A stretch of 12,077 bases of DNA from Faecalibacterium sp. CAG:74 (GTDB lineage Bacteria > Bacillota > Clostridia > Christensenellales > Aristaeellaceae). The notes under the pieces are model-generated. The model saw only the letters and a list, made by a program, of their open reading frames with translations. It ran no database searches and was not told the origin of the DNA. Location of the stretch: assembly GCA_000437595.1 (NCBI GenBank), contig FR899803.1:1-12077 (forward strand), given 5' to 3'. Shown here in pieces: positions 5,575 through 12,077 of the stretch. Position numbers and translations under genes: made by a program. Position 1 is the first letter of the stretch; each line of letters starts with the position of its first letter.

Positions 5575-5600
5575 GCCTTTTTATCATAGCACAAAAAGGC
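5575..5600 (-). promoter_or_regulatory. dut promoter inside an inverted repeat
   Basis: TATGAT (5583-5588) with a TG one base upstream forms an extended -10; the -35 position (TTCCCC, 5606-5611) is poor. The -10 lies between perfect 8-base arms GCCTTTTT (5575-5582) and AAAAAGGC (5593-5600). A protein bound there would block the promoter, so the repeat is a candidate operator; alternatively the arms form a weak hairpin at the start of the transcript. Confidence 0.6.
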
Positions 5601-5735
5601 ATTGCGGGGAAGGCGAACACGCAGATTTTTCTTTTCCCAAAAAAGTTCCTATTTTCGGGATGAAAATGCCATCGTGCTCCGTTAGATGGGGAGATGCCAC
5701 CCCAAAGACGATTTAATTAGGAAAGGATTGACCCG

Positions 5736-6185
5736 ATGAACATCACGCTCAAGCCCATTGACGAAAACAACTTTCTGGATGCATTCCATTTGCAGCTCCG
5801 CGACGACCAGACGCAGTACGTCTCCCACCCGATTCGCAGCCTTGCGCAGGCGTATGTCTACCGTGATCAGTGCCAGCCGTTCGGCATTTACGCTGACGCG
5901 CGGATGGTGGGATACGTCATGGTGATTTACGACTACGACGTGCCGGAATACGACATTTGGCACATGATGATTGACGCCGCCGAGCAAGGCAAAGGCTACG
6001 GAACCGCAGCGATGAAGGCGGTGCTGGACTATATCGCGACGAAGCCGTTCGGGGATTCCGGACGCGTTGTGCTGACGTGCCATCAGGCGAATATTCCGGC
6101 GATACGGCTGTACGAATCGCTGGGATTCCAGCACACGGGGAATGTGGATGAGGACGGCGAGGAGGAAATGGTGAAGGTGGTGTAA
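5736..6185 (+). CDS. GNAT N-acetyltransferase, polyamine (BltD/PaiA) type
   Basis: A 149-residue acetyl-CoA-dependent transferase. The N-terminus (ITLKPIDENNFLDAFHLQL) and the QTQYVSHPIRSLAQAY segment resemble the spermine/spermidine acetyltransferase group of Firmicutes. Motif A is QGKGYGTAAMKA (84-95) with the preceding IWHMMID strand. Motif B is NIPAIRLYESLGF (119-131), followed by the HTG...EEEMVKV end. Substrate is inferred from general likeness, not shown. ATG at 5736 has AGGAAAGG (5720-5727) 8 bases upstream. Single-gene unit on the plus strand, divergent from dut, and ended by a hairpin at 6202-6236. No clear -35/-10 pair is visible. Complete, in contrast to the broken GNAT gene at 1687-2148. 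Confidence 0.88.
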   Translation: MNITLKPIDENNFLDAFHLQLRDDQTQYVSHPIRSLAQAYVYRDQCQPFGIYADARMVGYVMVIYDYDVPEYDIWHMMIDAAEQGKGYGTAAMKAVLDYIATKPFGDSGRVVLTCHQANIPAIRLYESLGFQHTGNVDEDGEEEMVKVV

Positions 6186-6201
6186 ACCTACGCAAATTGA
6201 A

Positions 6202-6236
6202 ACCCGCGGCGAGCGCAAGATCTGTTCGCCGCGGGT
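6202..6236. terminator. Hairpin between convergent genes
   Basis: ACCCGCGGCGA (6202-6212) and TCGCCGCGGGT (6226-6236) form a perfect 11-pair GC-rich stem with a 13-base loop. The run after it is only moderately T-rich on the plus side (GATTTAAGTTT) and on the minus side (TTCAATTT). Its place between the end of the GNAT gene and the end of the zinc-ribbon gene fits a two-way terminator. Confidence 0.7.
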
Positions 6237-6259
6237 GATTTAAGTTTGTCTGATTGCTT

Positions 6260-7846
6260 TTATTTTCTGTCTTTCGTCAATTCCGCCGTGATTTCGTCAC
6301 TGCGCTTCTTCAGTTTCGCAACTTCTTCACGCAATTCCTTTCCGTCTTCTTTTATCGCAGCAATTTGAGCATCGACTTTCTGATGATGTATTGTCTTTTC
6401 GTCATCAGCAATCTTCTTCAAAGATTCCAGCTTCGGTCTTGCCTCATTGTCCAGTCGCGCCTGAATCGCTTTTTTCTCCTTGCCCTTAAAAATGCCGCAC
6501 TTTGCCCTTTGGGCTTCAAGTTTGCGAATGACATCACGCTGTTGACTGACCTCAGCCTCGCAGGGGAGCCGCCTATCGCGTTCCTCACGCAGTTGGTCAA
6601 GTTCAGCAGCATGTTTTTCTTCAATCGCAGCAATTTGAGCATTCAGTTCGTCCATCTTTTTTGCAAGTTCCTCTTGCTCGTTATCAAGCTGTGCCTTTTC
6701 TTCTGCATGTTCTTCCCAGTATTTTGTGATTTTTTCTTTACGTTCTTTCTCTTGCTCCGCTTTCTGCCGTGCTTCTATTTTTTGAGGAATTTCCTTTAGT
6801 TTTTCCCTATATTCATTTATCATTTGCCTATGGTTGTTCTTGGCTTCATCCGACAATCCATATTCTTCATGCCACCCCAGCGTTTCACACTTAGCCCAAA
6901 ACGACGTGTACCCCCAAACGATTTTCCAGCTTCCAGATGAAATAACACACTCATGAATATGGATAATATTGTTGTAAATTTTTTTTAGCAGTTCAGGACT
7001 TGTATCATCATTAGACCACTTTTCAGCATAACCAAGCAGAACTGTGAGGCAAGTAGACTCGACCAAGAATGTATCCCATATTTGCTTAGTCGGGCGATAT
7101 AGATCGGTGTCCTCGATTACCCAGCGCTGATCACTTCTACCAAATGGATCTATTCCCTTTCCCATGTAGTCTCTATAATAATTGTATGCCACGGTCGTGC
7201 TCCACGAATTATCGCAAACTGTAATGCAATTTGAAATGAAGAAATTGTCAAAACTCATCATATATTCGTCCATAGAATCATGCAATCCCAGTTCGATAAA
7301 CGCAAAGTTTATTTTCGTTCTCGAATCAGTAAATACATCTACAATCTTTGTGACACTTGCCAGTGTAGGTCTATTCTCCTCAAATTGTTTTAGCCAAAAG
7401 TAAACATCGCTCTCATGACAATTTTTCAGCGATGCCAGAATATCATATTTCTTAATTTCCTTCTCTTCTTCCGAAAGCAAGTTAAAGGCTGTCATAATGC
7501 AATTGTGTGCTTCCAAAATTCTATCATTCACCGCGGTTGTCCGGTAATTGACCGCTTCGCCCTTCAATTTCCATGCCTCATAGTTTTTATCATCCATTGC
7601 AATCACCTGATTGCAAAAGCTTTCTGCTTGTTCGTAATTTTGAGATTCAAACGAACTTTTCGCAAGGTTCAGAAGGTTCTCAAGCTGTGCAGCATTCTTT
7701 ACTTCCACTGGTGTGCTGCTAACCTCGCCCATCATTTTCCTTGCTTCTTCAACGGAATATTTACAGCCGCAAGTCTGGCAAACAAACACACCGTCCTGCT
7801 TCAGCAAGTCAGTACCGCCGCACATTTCACAAGTAAGCTGTTTCAT
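6260..7846 (-). CDS. Zinc-ribbon, TPR and coiled-coil protein of unknown function
   Basis: A 528-residue protein. Residues 6-26 form a zinc ribbon of four cysteines (CEMC ... CQTC at C6, C9, C23, C26) followed by KYSVEEARKMM, a signature of a large group of Firmicute zinc-ribbon proteins. Residues about 52-100 look like TPR helices (SFESQNYEQAESFCNQVI and DDKNYEAWKLKGEA). Residues 150-330 form a Trp/Tyr-rich, probably helical region I do not recognise. From about 334 to the end the protein is charged coiled coil, with GIFKGKEKKAIQ at 451-462, a phrase common in such proteins. No signal peptide or membrane segment. ATG at 7844-7846 is chosen because GGAGG (7853-7857) lies 6 bases upstream. Base composition is clearly more AT-rich than cbp or nifS. 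Probably a scaffold; role unknown. Confidence 0.75.
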   Translation of the reverse strand: MKQLTCEMCGGTDLLKQDGVFVCQTCGCKYSVEEARKMMGEVSSTPVEVKNAAQLENLLNLAKSSFESQNYEQAESFCNQVIAMDDKNYEAWKLKGEAVNYRTTAVNDRILEAHNCIMTAFNLLSEEEKEIKKYDILASLKNCHESDVYFWLKQFEENRPTLASVTKIVDVFTDSRTKINFAFIELGLHDSMDEYMMSFDNFFISNCITVCDNSWSTTVAYNYYRDYMGKGIDPFGRSDQRWVIEDTDLYRPTKQIWDTFLVESTCLTVLLGYAEKWSNDDTSPELLKKIYNNIIHIHECVISSGSWKIVWGYTSFWAKCETLGWHEEYGLSDEAKNNHRQMINEYREKLKEIPQKIEARQKAEQEKERKEKITKYWEEHAEEKAQLDNEQEELAKKMDELNAQIAAIEEKHAAELDQLREERDRRLPCEAEVSQQRDVIRKLEAQRAKCGIFKGKEKKAIQARLDNEARPKLESLKKIADDEKTIHHQKVDAQIAAIKEDGKELREEVAKLKKRSDEITAELTKDRK

Positions 7847-7940
7847 TCTCTTCCTCCATATTGCTTTTATGCAAATTCCATTATTTTCAGAAATGCTGCC
7901 CGCACAGATTTCCAAGAAAATGGAAGTTGCAATCTTTTCA

Positions 7941-7973
7941 GTGAGAAACTGCCAGTAATGCCACGTTTCTCAC
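7941..7973 (-). promoter_or_regulatory. Leader hairpin of the zinc-ribbon gene
   Basis: GTGAGAAAC and GTTTCTCAC (7941-7949 with 7965-7973) form a perfect nine-pair stem with a 15-base loop that contains TGGCA twice. It begins about 8 bases after the predicted transcription start, in a leader of about 135 bases. No T run follows. Near-copies of CTGAAAGAT flank it on both sides. Possible RNA control element or 5' stabiliser. Confidence 0.5.
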
Positions 7974-7987
7974 CATCTTTCAGTAGC

Positions 7988-8016
7988 ATCATATCCGTTT
8001 TTTTGCTATTTGTCAA
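7988..8016 (-). promoter_or_regulatory. SigmaA promoter of the zinc-ribbon gene
   Basis: TTGACA (8011-8016), a 17-base spacer and TATGAT (7988-7993) on the minus strand; a full-consensus -35 and a one-mismatch -10. Expected strong. Confidence 0.88.
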
Positions 8017-8054
8017 GCATTTTCCGCAAATAAATCATTTTTCTGCACAAGGAA

Positions 8055-8088
8055 AAGCGCGGAACAGCATTTCCCGCCATCCGCGCTT
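8055..8088 (-). terminator. Terminator after the cysteine desulfurase gene
   Basis: AAGCGCGG (8055-8062) and CCGCGCTT (8081-8088) form a perfect eight-pair stem with an 18-base loop, 35 bases after the stop. Only a short T run (TTTT) follows on the minus strand, so efficiency may be moderate. It separates this gene from the promoter of the zinc-ribbon gene. Confidence 0.6.
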
Positions 8089-8123
8089 CTTCGTCACTTT
8101 TCATCCAAGGTTCAGGGCAACCC

Positions 8124-9287
8124 TTACCCTCTCCCGCACCAACTTGTCATCTCCCTCAAACTCTCCACAATCCCCGGCAGCTTCTTTACCACCTCGTCAA
8201 TATCCGCCTGCGTGGTGTCCGTGCCGAGGGTCAGCCGCAGTGAGCCTTTCGCTTCGTCGCGGGTCAAGCCAATCGCCGTCAGCACATGGCTGGGGTCAAG
8301 GCTGCCCGCCGTACATGCCGACCCACTCGACGCCGCGATGCCCTCCAAATCCAGCCGGAGCAGCACCGCTTCGCCCTCAATCCCCGCAAAAGACACGTTC
8401 ACGTTGTTCGGCAGGCGCTTGTCCATCGTGCCGTTGATGCGCATGTTGGGAATCGCCGCCGTCAAGCCGCTGATGAGCCGATTGCGCAGGAAAGTCATCC
8501 GCGCCGCGTTCTCCGCCAAGCCCTCTTCCGCCAGTTCAATCGCCTTGCCCAAGCCGACGATGCCCGGCAGATTCTCCGTGCCTGCGCGATGCCCGCGTTC
8601 CTGCGCGCCGCCGTGAATCAGCGGGTCGATTTTCACGCTCTTGCGGATGTACAGCGCACCGATGCCCTTCGGCCCGTGGAACTTGTGTGCCGAGAGGGAG
8701 AGCATGTCCGCGTGGAGCGCCTCGACATCCAGCGGAATCGCGCCGACAGCCTGCACCGCGTCCGTGTGGAAGAGTACGCCGCGTTCGTGACAGAGTGCGC
8801 CAATCTCCGCGACAGGTTCGAGCGTGCCGATTTCGTTGTTCGCCGCCATCACGCTGACCAGCACGGTATCCGGGCGCAGGGCGTTCTCCACCTGCTGGGC
8901 AGTCACGAAGCCATCCGCGTCCACCTGGAGATACGTCACCTGCCAACCCTGCGCTTCCAGCCACTGGCAGGTATGCAGGATGGCGTGATGCTCAATCTGC
9001 GTGGTGATGATGTGCTTGCCCTTCTCCTGATGCGCAAACGCCGCGCCCTTGAGCGCCCAGTTGTCGCTCTCCGACCCGCCCGCGGTGAAATAGATTTCCT
9101 GCGCGCTGCACCCCAATGCCGCCGCGACCTGCCGCCGCGCGCGCTCGACCGCTTTTTTCGCGTCGCGCCCCGTAGAATGAATGGAGGACGGGTTGCCGTA
9201 CACCTGCATATAATAAGGAAGCATTGCCTCCATCACAGGCTGCGAAACGGCGGTCGTCGCCGCATTATCCAGATAAATACGATCCAT
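8124..9287 (-). CDS. nifS: Cysteine desulfurase, NifS/IscS type
   Basis: PLP enzyme that takes sulfur from L-cysteine as an enzyme-bound persulfide, giving alanine, for Fe-S clusters, thiolated tRNA or cofactors. The 387-residue product has YLDNAATT at the N-terminus, EHHAILH (His101 over the PLP ring), HTDAVQA (Asp176, Gln179), SLSAHKFHGPKGIG with the PLP lysine K202, the RAGTENLPGI segment, and the active-site loop SSGSACTAG with catalytic C325 in a group-I arrangement. ATG at 9285-9287 with GGAAGGAA upstream is preferred to the frame 15 codons longer, which would start upstream of the -10 element. It stands alone: no iscU, mnmA or thiI follows, so its sulfur acceptor is not shown by context. 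Divergent from the cellobiose phosphorylase gene. Confidence 0.95.
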   Translation of the reverse strand: MDRIYLDNAATTAVSQPVMEAMLPYYMQVYGNPSSIHSTGRDAKKAVERARRQVAAALGCSAQEIYFTAGGSESDNWALKGAAFAHQEKGKHIITTQIEHHAILHTCQWLEAQGWQVTYLQVDADGFVTAQQVENALRPDTVLVSVMAANNEIGTLEPVAEIGALCHERGVLFHTDAVQAVGAIPLDVEALHADMLSLSAHKFHGPKGIGALYIRKSVKIDPLIHGGAQERGHRAGTENLPGIVGLGKAIELAEEGLAENAARMTFLRNRLISGLTAAIPNMRINGTMDKRLPNNVNVSFAGIEGEAVLLRLDLEGIAASSGSACTAGSLDPSHVLTAIGLTRDEAKGSLRLTLGTDTTQADIDEVVKKLPGIVESLREMTSWCGRG

Positions 9288-9322
9288 GTGTGTTCCTTCC
9301 TTTTCGCTTTCTCCTTCTGGGA

Positions 9323-9352
9323 ATTGTAGCACGCTTTCTATCGCTTTGTCAA
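9323..9352 (-). promoter_or_regulatory. Promoter of the cysteine desulfurase gene
   Basis: TTGACA (9347-9352), an 18-base spacer and TACAAT (9323-9328) on the minus strand. No cysteine- or iron-responsive leader is visible in the short leader. Confidence 0.85.
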
Positions 9353-9442
9353 CCGCTGATTCGCCGCTTGCGCAACCGTTTGTTTTGTCCTCTTTGCATC
9401 ACTTCAGCGCCATTTCCCACAAAAAAATTTGCGAAAGATTCA

Positions 9443-9466
9443 CGAAAACGTTTGCGTAAACGCAAA
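9443..9466 (+). promoter_or_regulatory. Double palindrome, candidate LacI-family operator
   Basis: Two overlapping palindromes: CGAAAACGTTTGCG (9443-9456, one mismatch between arms, central CG) and TTTGCGTAAACGCAAA (9451-9466, perfect 7-base arms around AA). The first has the central AAACGTTT form of LacI-family sugar repressors such as MalR. They cover the -35 region of the cbp promoter, so a bound repressor would block transcription. A related 12-mer, CGCAACCGTTTG, lies at 9371-9382. Confidence 0.65.
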
Positions 9467-9480
9467 AGCTGTGATACAAT
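9452..9480 (+). promoter_or_regulatory. Promoter of the cellobiose phosphorylase gene
   Basis: TGATACAAT (9472-9480) gives an extended -10 (TACAAT at 9475-9480). The -35 is weak (TTGCGT, 9452-9457, 17 bases away) and lies inside the double palindrome. Predicted start near 9487, leader about 46 bases. Confidence 0.7.
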
Positions 9481-9532
9481 AAGATTGCAACAATCACTGC
9501 GGCTACGTCCGCTGCTCTGGAGGATTAGGTGC

Positions 9533-11977
9533 ATGAAATACGGTCACTTTGACGACAAAGCCCGCGAGTACGTCATCGACACGCCGCGGACGCCTTACCC
9601 GTGGATTAACTACCTCGGCTGTGAACAGTTCTTCGGCATCATCAGCAATACCGCCGGCGGCTATTGCTTCTACCGCGATGCCCGACTGCGCCGCGTCACC
9701 CGCTACCGCTACAATAATATGCCTGTGGACAACGGCGGCCGCTACTTCTACATCAAGGACGGCGACACGGTCTGGAACCCCGGCTGGAAGCCCGTCAAAA
9801 CGGAGCTGGACAGCTATTCCTGCCGCCACGGCATGGGCTACACCATCATTACCGGTCAGAAGAACGGTCTGACCGCCAGCCAGCTCTCTTTTGTGCCGAT
9901 GGGCGTGAACGCCGAGGTGCATCAGGTGACGCTGCGCAATGATTCCGACGCGCCCAAGGATGTCATTCTGACGTCGTTTGTCGAGTTCTGCCTTTGGAAC
10001 GCGCAGGACGACATGACGAACTTCCAGCGCAACTTCTCCACCGGCGAGGTTGAGGTGGAAGGCAGCGTCATCTACCACAAGACTGAATACCGCGAACGCC
10101 GCAATCACTATGCGTTCTACGCCGTGAACACCCCCGTGGACGGCTTCGATACCGACATGGAGACGTTCCTTGGGCTGTACAATGGCTTTGAAAACCCGCA
10201 GGCGGTTTTCACCGGCAAGATGGGCAACTCCATCGCGTCCGGCTGGCAGCCGATGGCGGCGCATCAGGTGAAGTTGTCCCTCGCCCCCGGCGAAGAACGC
10301 CGCTTCAACTTCGTGCTGGGCTACGTCGAAGTGCCGCAGGCAGAGAAGTTCGTCGCGCCCGGCGTCATCAACAAAGCCCCTGCGAAGGCGCTGCTGGAAA
10401 AGCTGACGACCGACGAGCAGATTGCCGAAGCGTTTAACGCGCTGAAGAAGCATTGGGACAACCTGCTGTCCGCCTATGTGCTGACCACGCCTGACGAGAA
10501 GCTGGGCCGCATGGTCAATATCTGGAATCCCTATCAGTGCATGGTCACGTTCAACATGAGCCGTTCGACCTCTATGTTCGAGAGCGGCATCGGGCGCGGC
10601 ATGGGCTTCCGCGATTCTTCGCAGGACTTGCTCGGCTTCGTGCATCAAATCCCCGAACGCGCCCGCGAACGCATCCTCGACATTGCCGCGACGCAGTTCC
10701 GCGACGGCGGCTGCTATCACCAGTATCAGCCCCTGACCAAGAAGGGCAACAACGACATCGGCGGCGGCTTCAATGACGACCCGCTGTGGCTGATTGCCGG
10801 TACGGCGGCGTACATCAAGGAGACGGGCGACTTTGGCATTCTCGATGCCGCAACGCCCTACGACTGCAATCCCGACGACTGCGGAACGCTGCTGGAGCAC
10901 CTCGAAGCGAGCTTCTATCACGTCGTCAACAACAAGGGACCGCACGGTCTGCCGCTGATTGGCCGCGCTGACTGGAACGACTGCCTGAACCTGAACTGCT
11001 TCTCCGACGAACCGAGCGAATCCTTCCAGACCTTCTCCAACCCGAACGCGCCGGATGACCGCGTGGCGGAATCCGTGCTGATTGCGGGCATGTTCGTCGC
11101 CATTGGGCCGGAACTGATCGCGATTCTGCGCCGCCGCGGGCTTGACGACAAGGCGGACGCCTGCCAGAAGGAAATCGACGCAATGAACGAAGCCATCCTG
11201 CGCGACGGCTGGGACGGCGAGTGGTTCGTCCGCGCGTACGACGCTTTCGGCCGCAAAATCGGCTCGAAGGAATGCGAGGACGGCAAGATTTACATCGAGA
11301 GCCAAGGCTACTGCGTCATGGGCGGTGTCGGCGTGAAGGACGGCAAGGCGGAAAAGGCGCTTGAATCCGTTCACAAGTATCTGGAAACCAAGCACGGCAT
11401 CGTGCTGCTCCAGCCCGCCTACAAGGAGTACCACCTCGAACTGGGCGAAGTTTCCTCTTATCCGCCGGGATACAAGGAAAACGCGGGCATCTTCTGCCAC
11501 AACAACCCGTGGATTATCGCCGCGGAAACCGTTGTCGGCCACGGCGACCGCGCCTTCGACCTGTACAGCCGCATTGCCCCCGCCTACCGCGAGGAAATCA
11601 GCGACCTGCACAAGATGGAGCCGTATGTATACAGCCAGATGATCGCCGGCAAGGACGCAAAGAACTTCGGTCAGGCAAAGAACAGCTGGCTGACCGGCAC
11701 AGCGGCATGGAACTTCTACGTCATCAGCAACTACATTCTGGGCATCAAGCCGGACTGGGAAGGCTTGAAGGTTGACCCGTGCATTCCGCACACTTGGGAC
11801 GGCTATCAGGTGAGCCGCCGTTTCCGCGGGGCGACGTATGCGATTGCGATTGAGAATCCGTCGCATGTGTGCCGCGGCGTGAAGCAGGTGACGGTGGATG
11901 GACAGGCGATTGAGGGCAATGTCCTGCCGGTATTTGCGGATGGCAAGACGCATCAGGTCACGGTAACATTGGGCTAA
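9533..11977 (+). CDS. cbp: Cellobiose phosphorylase, GH94
   Basis: Splits cellobiose with phosphate into alpha-D-glucose 1-phosphate and glucose in the cytoplasm, saving ATP compared with hydrolysis. The 814 residues match, block by block, what I know of the clostridial enzyme: TPRTPYPWINYLG and ISNTAGGYCFYRDARLRR in the N-terminal beta-sandwich, FCLWNAQDDMTNFQRNFSTG, then SGIGRGMGFRDSSQDLLGFV and YHQYQPLTKKGNNDIGGGFN in the (alpha/alpha)6 barrel. IGRADWNDCLNLN holds the predicted general acid D483, and GKDAKNFGQAKNSWLTGTAAWN follows. No signal peptide. ATG at 9533 with GGAGG (9519-9523) upstream is used; the open frame back to 9224 crosses the promoter. High G+C third positions. Cellobiose versus longer cellodextrin preference rests on likeness only. 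Confidence 0.95.
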   Translation: MKYGHFDDKAREYVIDTPRTPYPWINYLGCEQFFGIISNTAGGYCFYRDARLRRVTRYRYNNMPVDNGGRYFYIKDGDTVWNPGWKPVKTELDSYSCRHGMGYTIITGQKNGLTASQLSFVPMGVNAEVHQVTLRNDSDAPKDVILTSFVEFCLWNAQDDMTNFQRNFSTGEVEVEGSVIYHKTEYRERRNHYAFYAVNTPVDGFDTDMETFLGLYNGFENPQAVFTGKMGNSIASGWQPMAAHQVKLSLAPGEERRFNFVLGYVEVPQAEKFVAPGVINKAPAKALLEKLTTDEQIAEAFNALKKHWDNLLSAYVLTTPDEKLGRMVNIWNPYQCMVTFNMSRSTSMFESGIGRGMGFRDSSQDLLGFVHQIPERARERILDIAATQFRDGGCYHQYQPLTKKGNNDIGGGFNDDPLWLIAGTAAYIKETGDFGILDAATPYDCNPDDCGTLLEHLEASFYHVVNNKGPHGLPLIGRADWNDCLNLNCFSDEPSESFQTFSNPNAPDDRVAESVLIAGMFVAIGPELIAILRRRGLDDKADACQKEIDAMNEAILRDGWDGEWFVRAYDAFGRKIGSKECEDGKIYIESQGYCVMGGVGVKDGKAEKALESVHKYLETKHGIVLLQPAYKEYHLELGEVSSYPPGYKENAGIFCHNNPWIIAAETVVGHGDRAFDLYSRIAPAYREEISDLHKMEPYVYSQMIAGKDAKNFGQAKNSWLTGTAAWNFYVISNYILGIKPDWEGLKVDPCIPHTWDGYQVSRRFRGATYAIAIENPSHVCRGVKQVTVDGQAIEGNVLPVFADGKTHQVTVTLG

Positions 11978-12002
11978 GGATAAAAACTTTCGGAAATAAG
12001 CT

Positions 12003-12037
12003 GTTTGGTCAGCGCGCTCAAGCCGGACTGCCCAAAC
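12003..12037 (+). terminator. Weak hairpin after cbp
   Basis: GTTTGG (12003-12008) and CCAAAC (12032-12037), with CAG/CTG inside after a one-base mismatch, form a stem 25 bases after the cbp stop. No T run follows, so a terminator role is doubtful. Confidence 0.35.
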
Positions 12038-12077
12038 GGGTCAAGGGGCAATGCCCCTTGCAGGGTCAAGGGACAGC
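12038..12077. repeat. Palindromic, tandem GC-rich intergenic repeat at the right edge
   Basis: GGGTCAAGGGGC at 12038-12049 recurs as GGGTCAAGGG at 12063-12072, a 25-base period. Between them CAAGGGGC (12042-12049) and GCCCCTTG (12053-12060) form a perfect eight-pair stem with a 3-base loop. The element probably runs past the window. The same 12-mer occurs on the minus strand at 4173-4184. It resembles the REP-like dispersed repeats of high-GC Clostridia. Confidence 0.6.

Noticed and set aside
9440..9467. CcpA cre site before cbp
   Set aside because: I tried to align both strands to the cre pattern TGNAANCGNWNNCA; required positions fail, while the LacI-type central-CG palindrome fits.
9224..9532. 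N-terminal extension of the cbp frame upstream of the ATG at 9533
   Set aside because: It crosses the cbp promoter, its operator and the nifS promoter, and no GH94 enzyme I know has such an extension; the ATG at 9533 has a GGAGG site and family-like N-terminus.
9503..11953. 816-codon minus-strand frame opposite cbp
   Set aside because: A mirror frame created by the strong third-position G+C bias of cbp; the plus strand encodes a complete GH94 enzyme.

Overview
The window (about 12 kb) looks like chromosomal DNA from a moderately GC-rich Firmicute of class Clostridia, probably a gut or rumen Oscillospiraceae/Ruminococcaceae relative. This is inferred from the rplM-rpsI pair with AGGAGG-type ribosome binding sites, consensus TTGACA-N17-TATAAT-like promoters, a clostridial-type cellobiose phosphorylase, a DUF3795/TfoX protein and a DUF6076-like fragment. 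I cannot name the species. All three stop codons are used as stops, including TGA after rpsI.

Left part (1-545): no established gene. It holds two minus-strand intrinsic terminators, a pair of direct repeats, and a 43-codon minus-strand frame (GTG start, strong Shine-Dalgarno) downstream of the second terminator. Then comes the minus-strand rplM-rpsI operon (558-1399), with a consensus promoter and a short leader that contains two crossing complementarities.

Accessory patch (about 1590-2530, minus strand): a very AT-rich GNAT acetyltransferase gene interrupted by one in-frame TGA exactly where the family has a Gly, a 5'-truncated DUF6076-like zinc-finger fragment just upstream of it, and a 17-codon ORF with a good ribosome binding site downstream. 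This reads as a degraded mobile-element remnant with a cargo gene, inserted upstream of the ribosomal operon.

Middle part (2623-5554, minus strand): two gene pairs, each with a 4-base ATGA overlap. One is dut (dUTPase) plus a membrane-anchored ComEC-like metallo-beta-lactamase-fold protein. The other is an AraC-family regulator plus a DUF3795-TfoX_N fusion protein. Divergent from dut is a polyamine-type GNAT acetyltransferase (plus strand, 5736-6185), ended by a strong hairpin shared with the convergent gene.

Right part (6260-12077): a zinc-ribbon/TPR/coiled-coil protein of unknown role with a consensus promoter and a hairpin in its leader; a NifS/IscS-type cysteine desulfurase; and, divergent from it, an intact cytoplasmic cellobiose phosphorylase (GH94). 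The GH94 promoter overlaps two adjoining palindromes of LacI-family type, suggesting sugar-responsive repression. The window ends in a palindromic, tandemly repeated GC-rich element that also has a 12-base match near 4180.

I see no CRISPR array, tRNA, rRNA, complete insertion sequence or recognisable new defence system. The most notable items are the single-stop GNAT gene in an AT-rich patch, the rplM leader structure, the double palindrome before the cellobiose phosphorylase, and the DUF3795-TfoX fusion.
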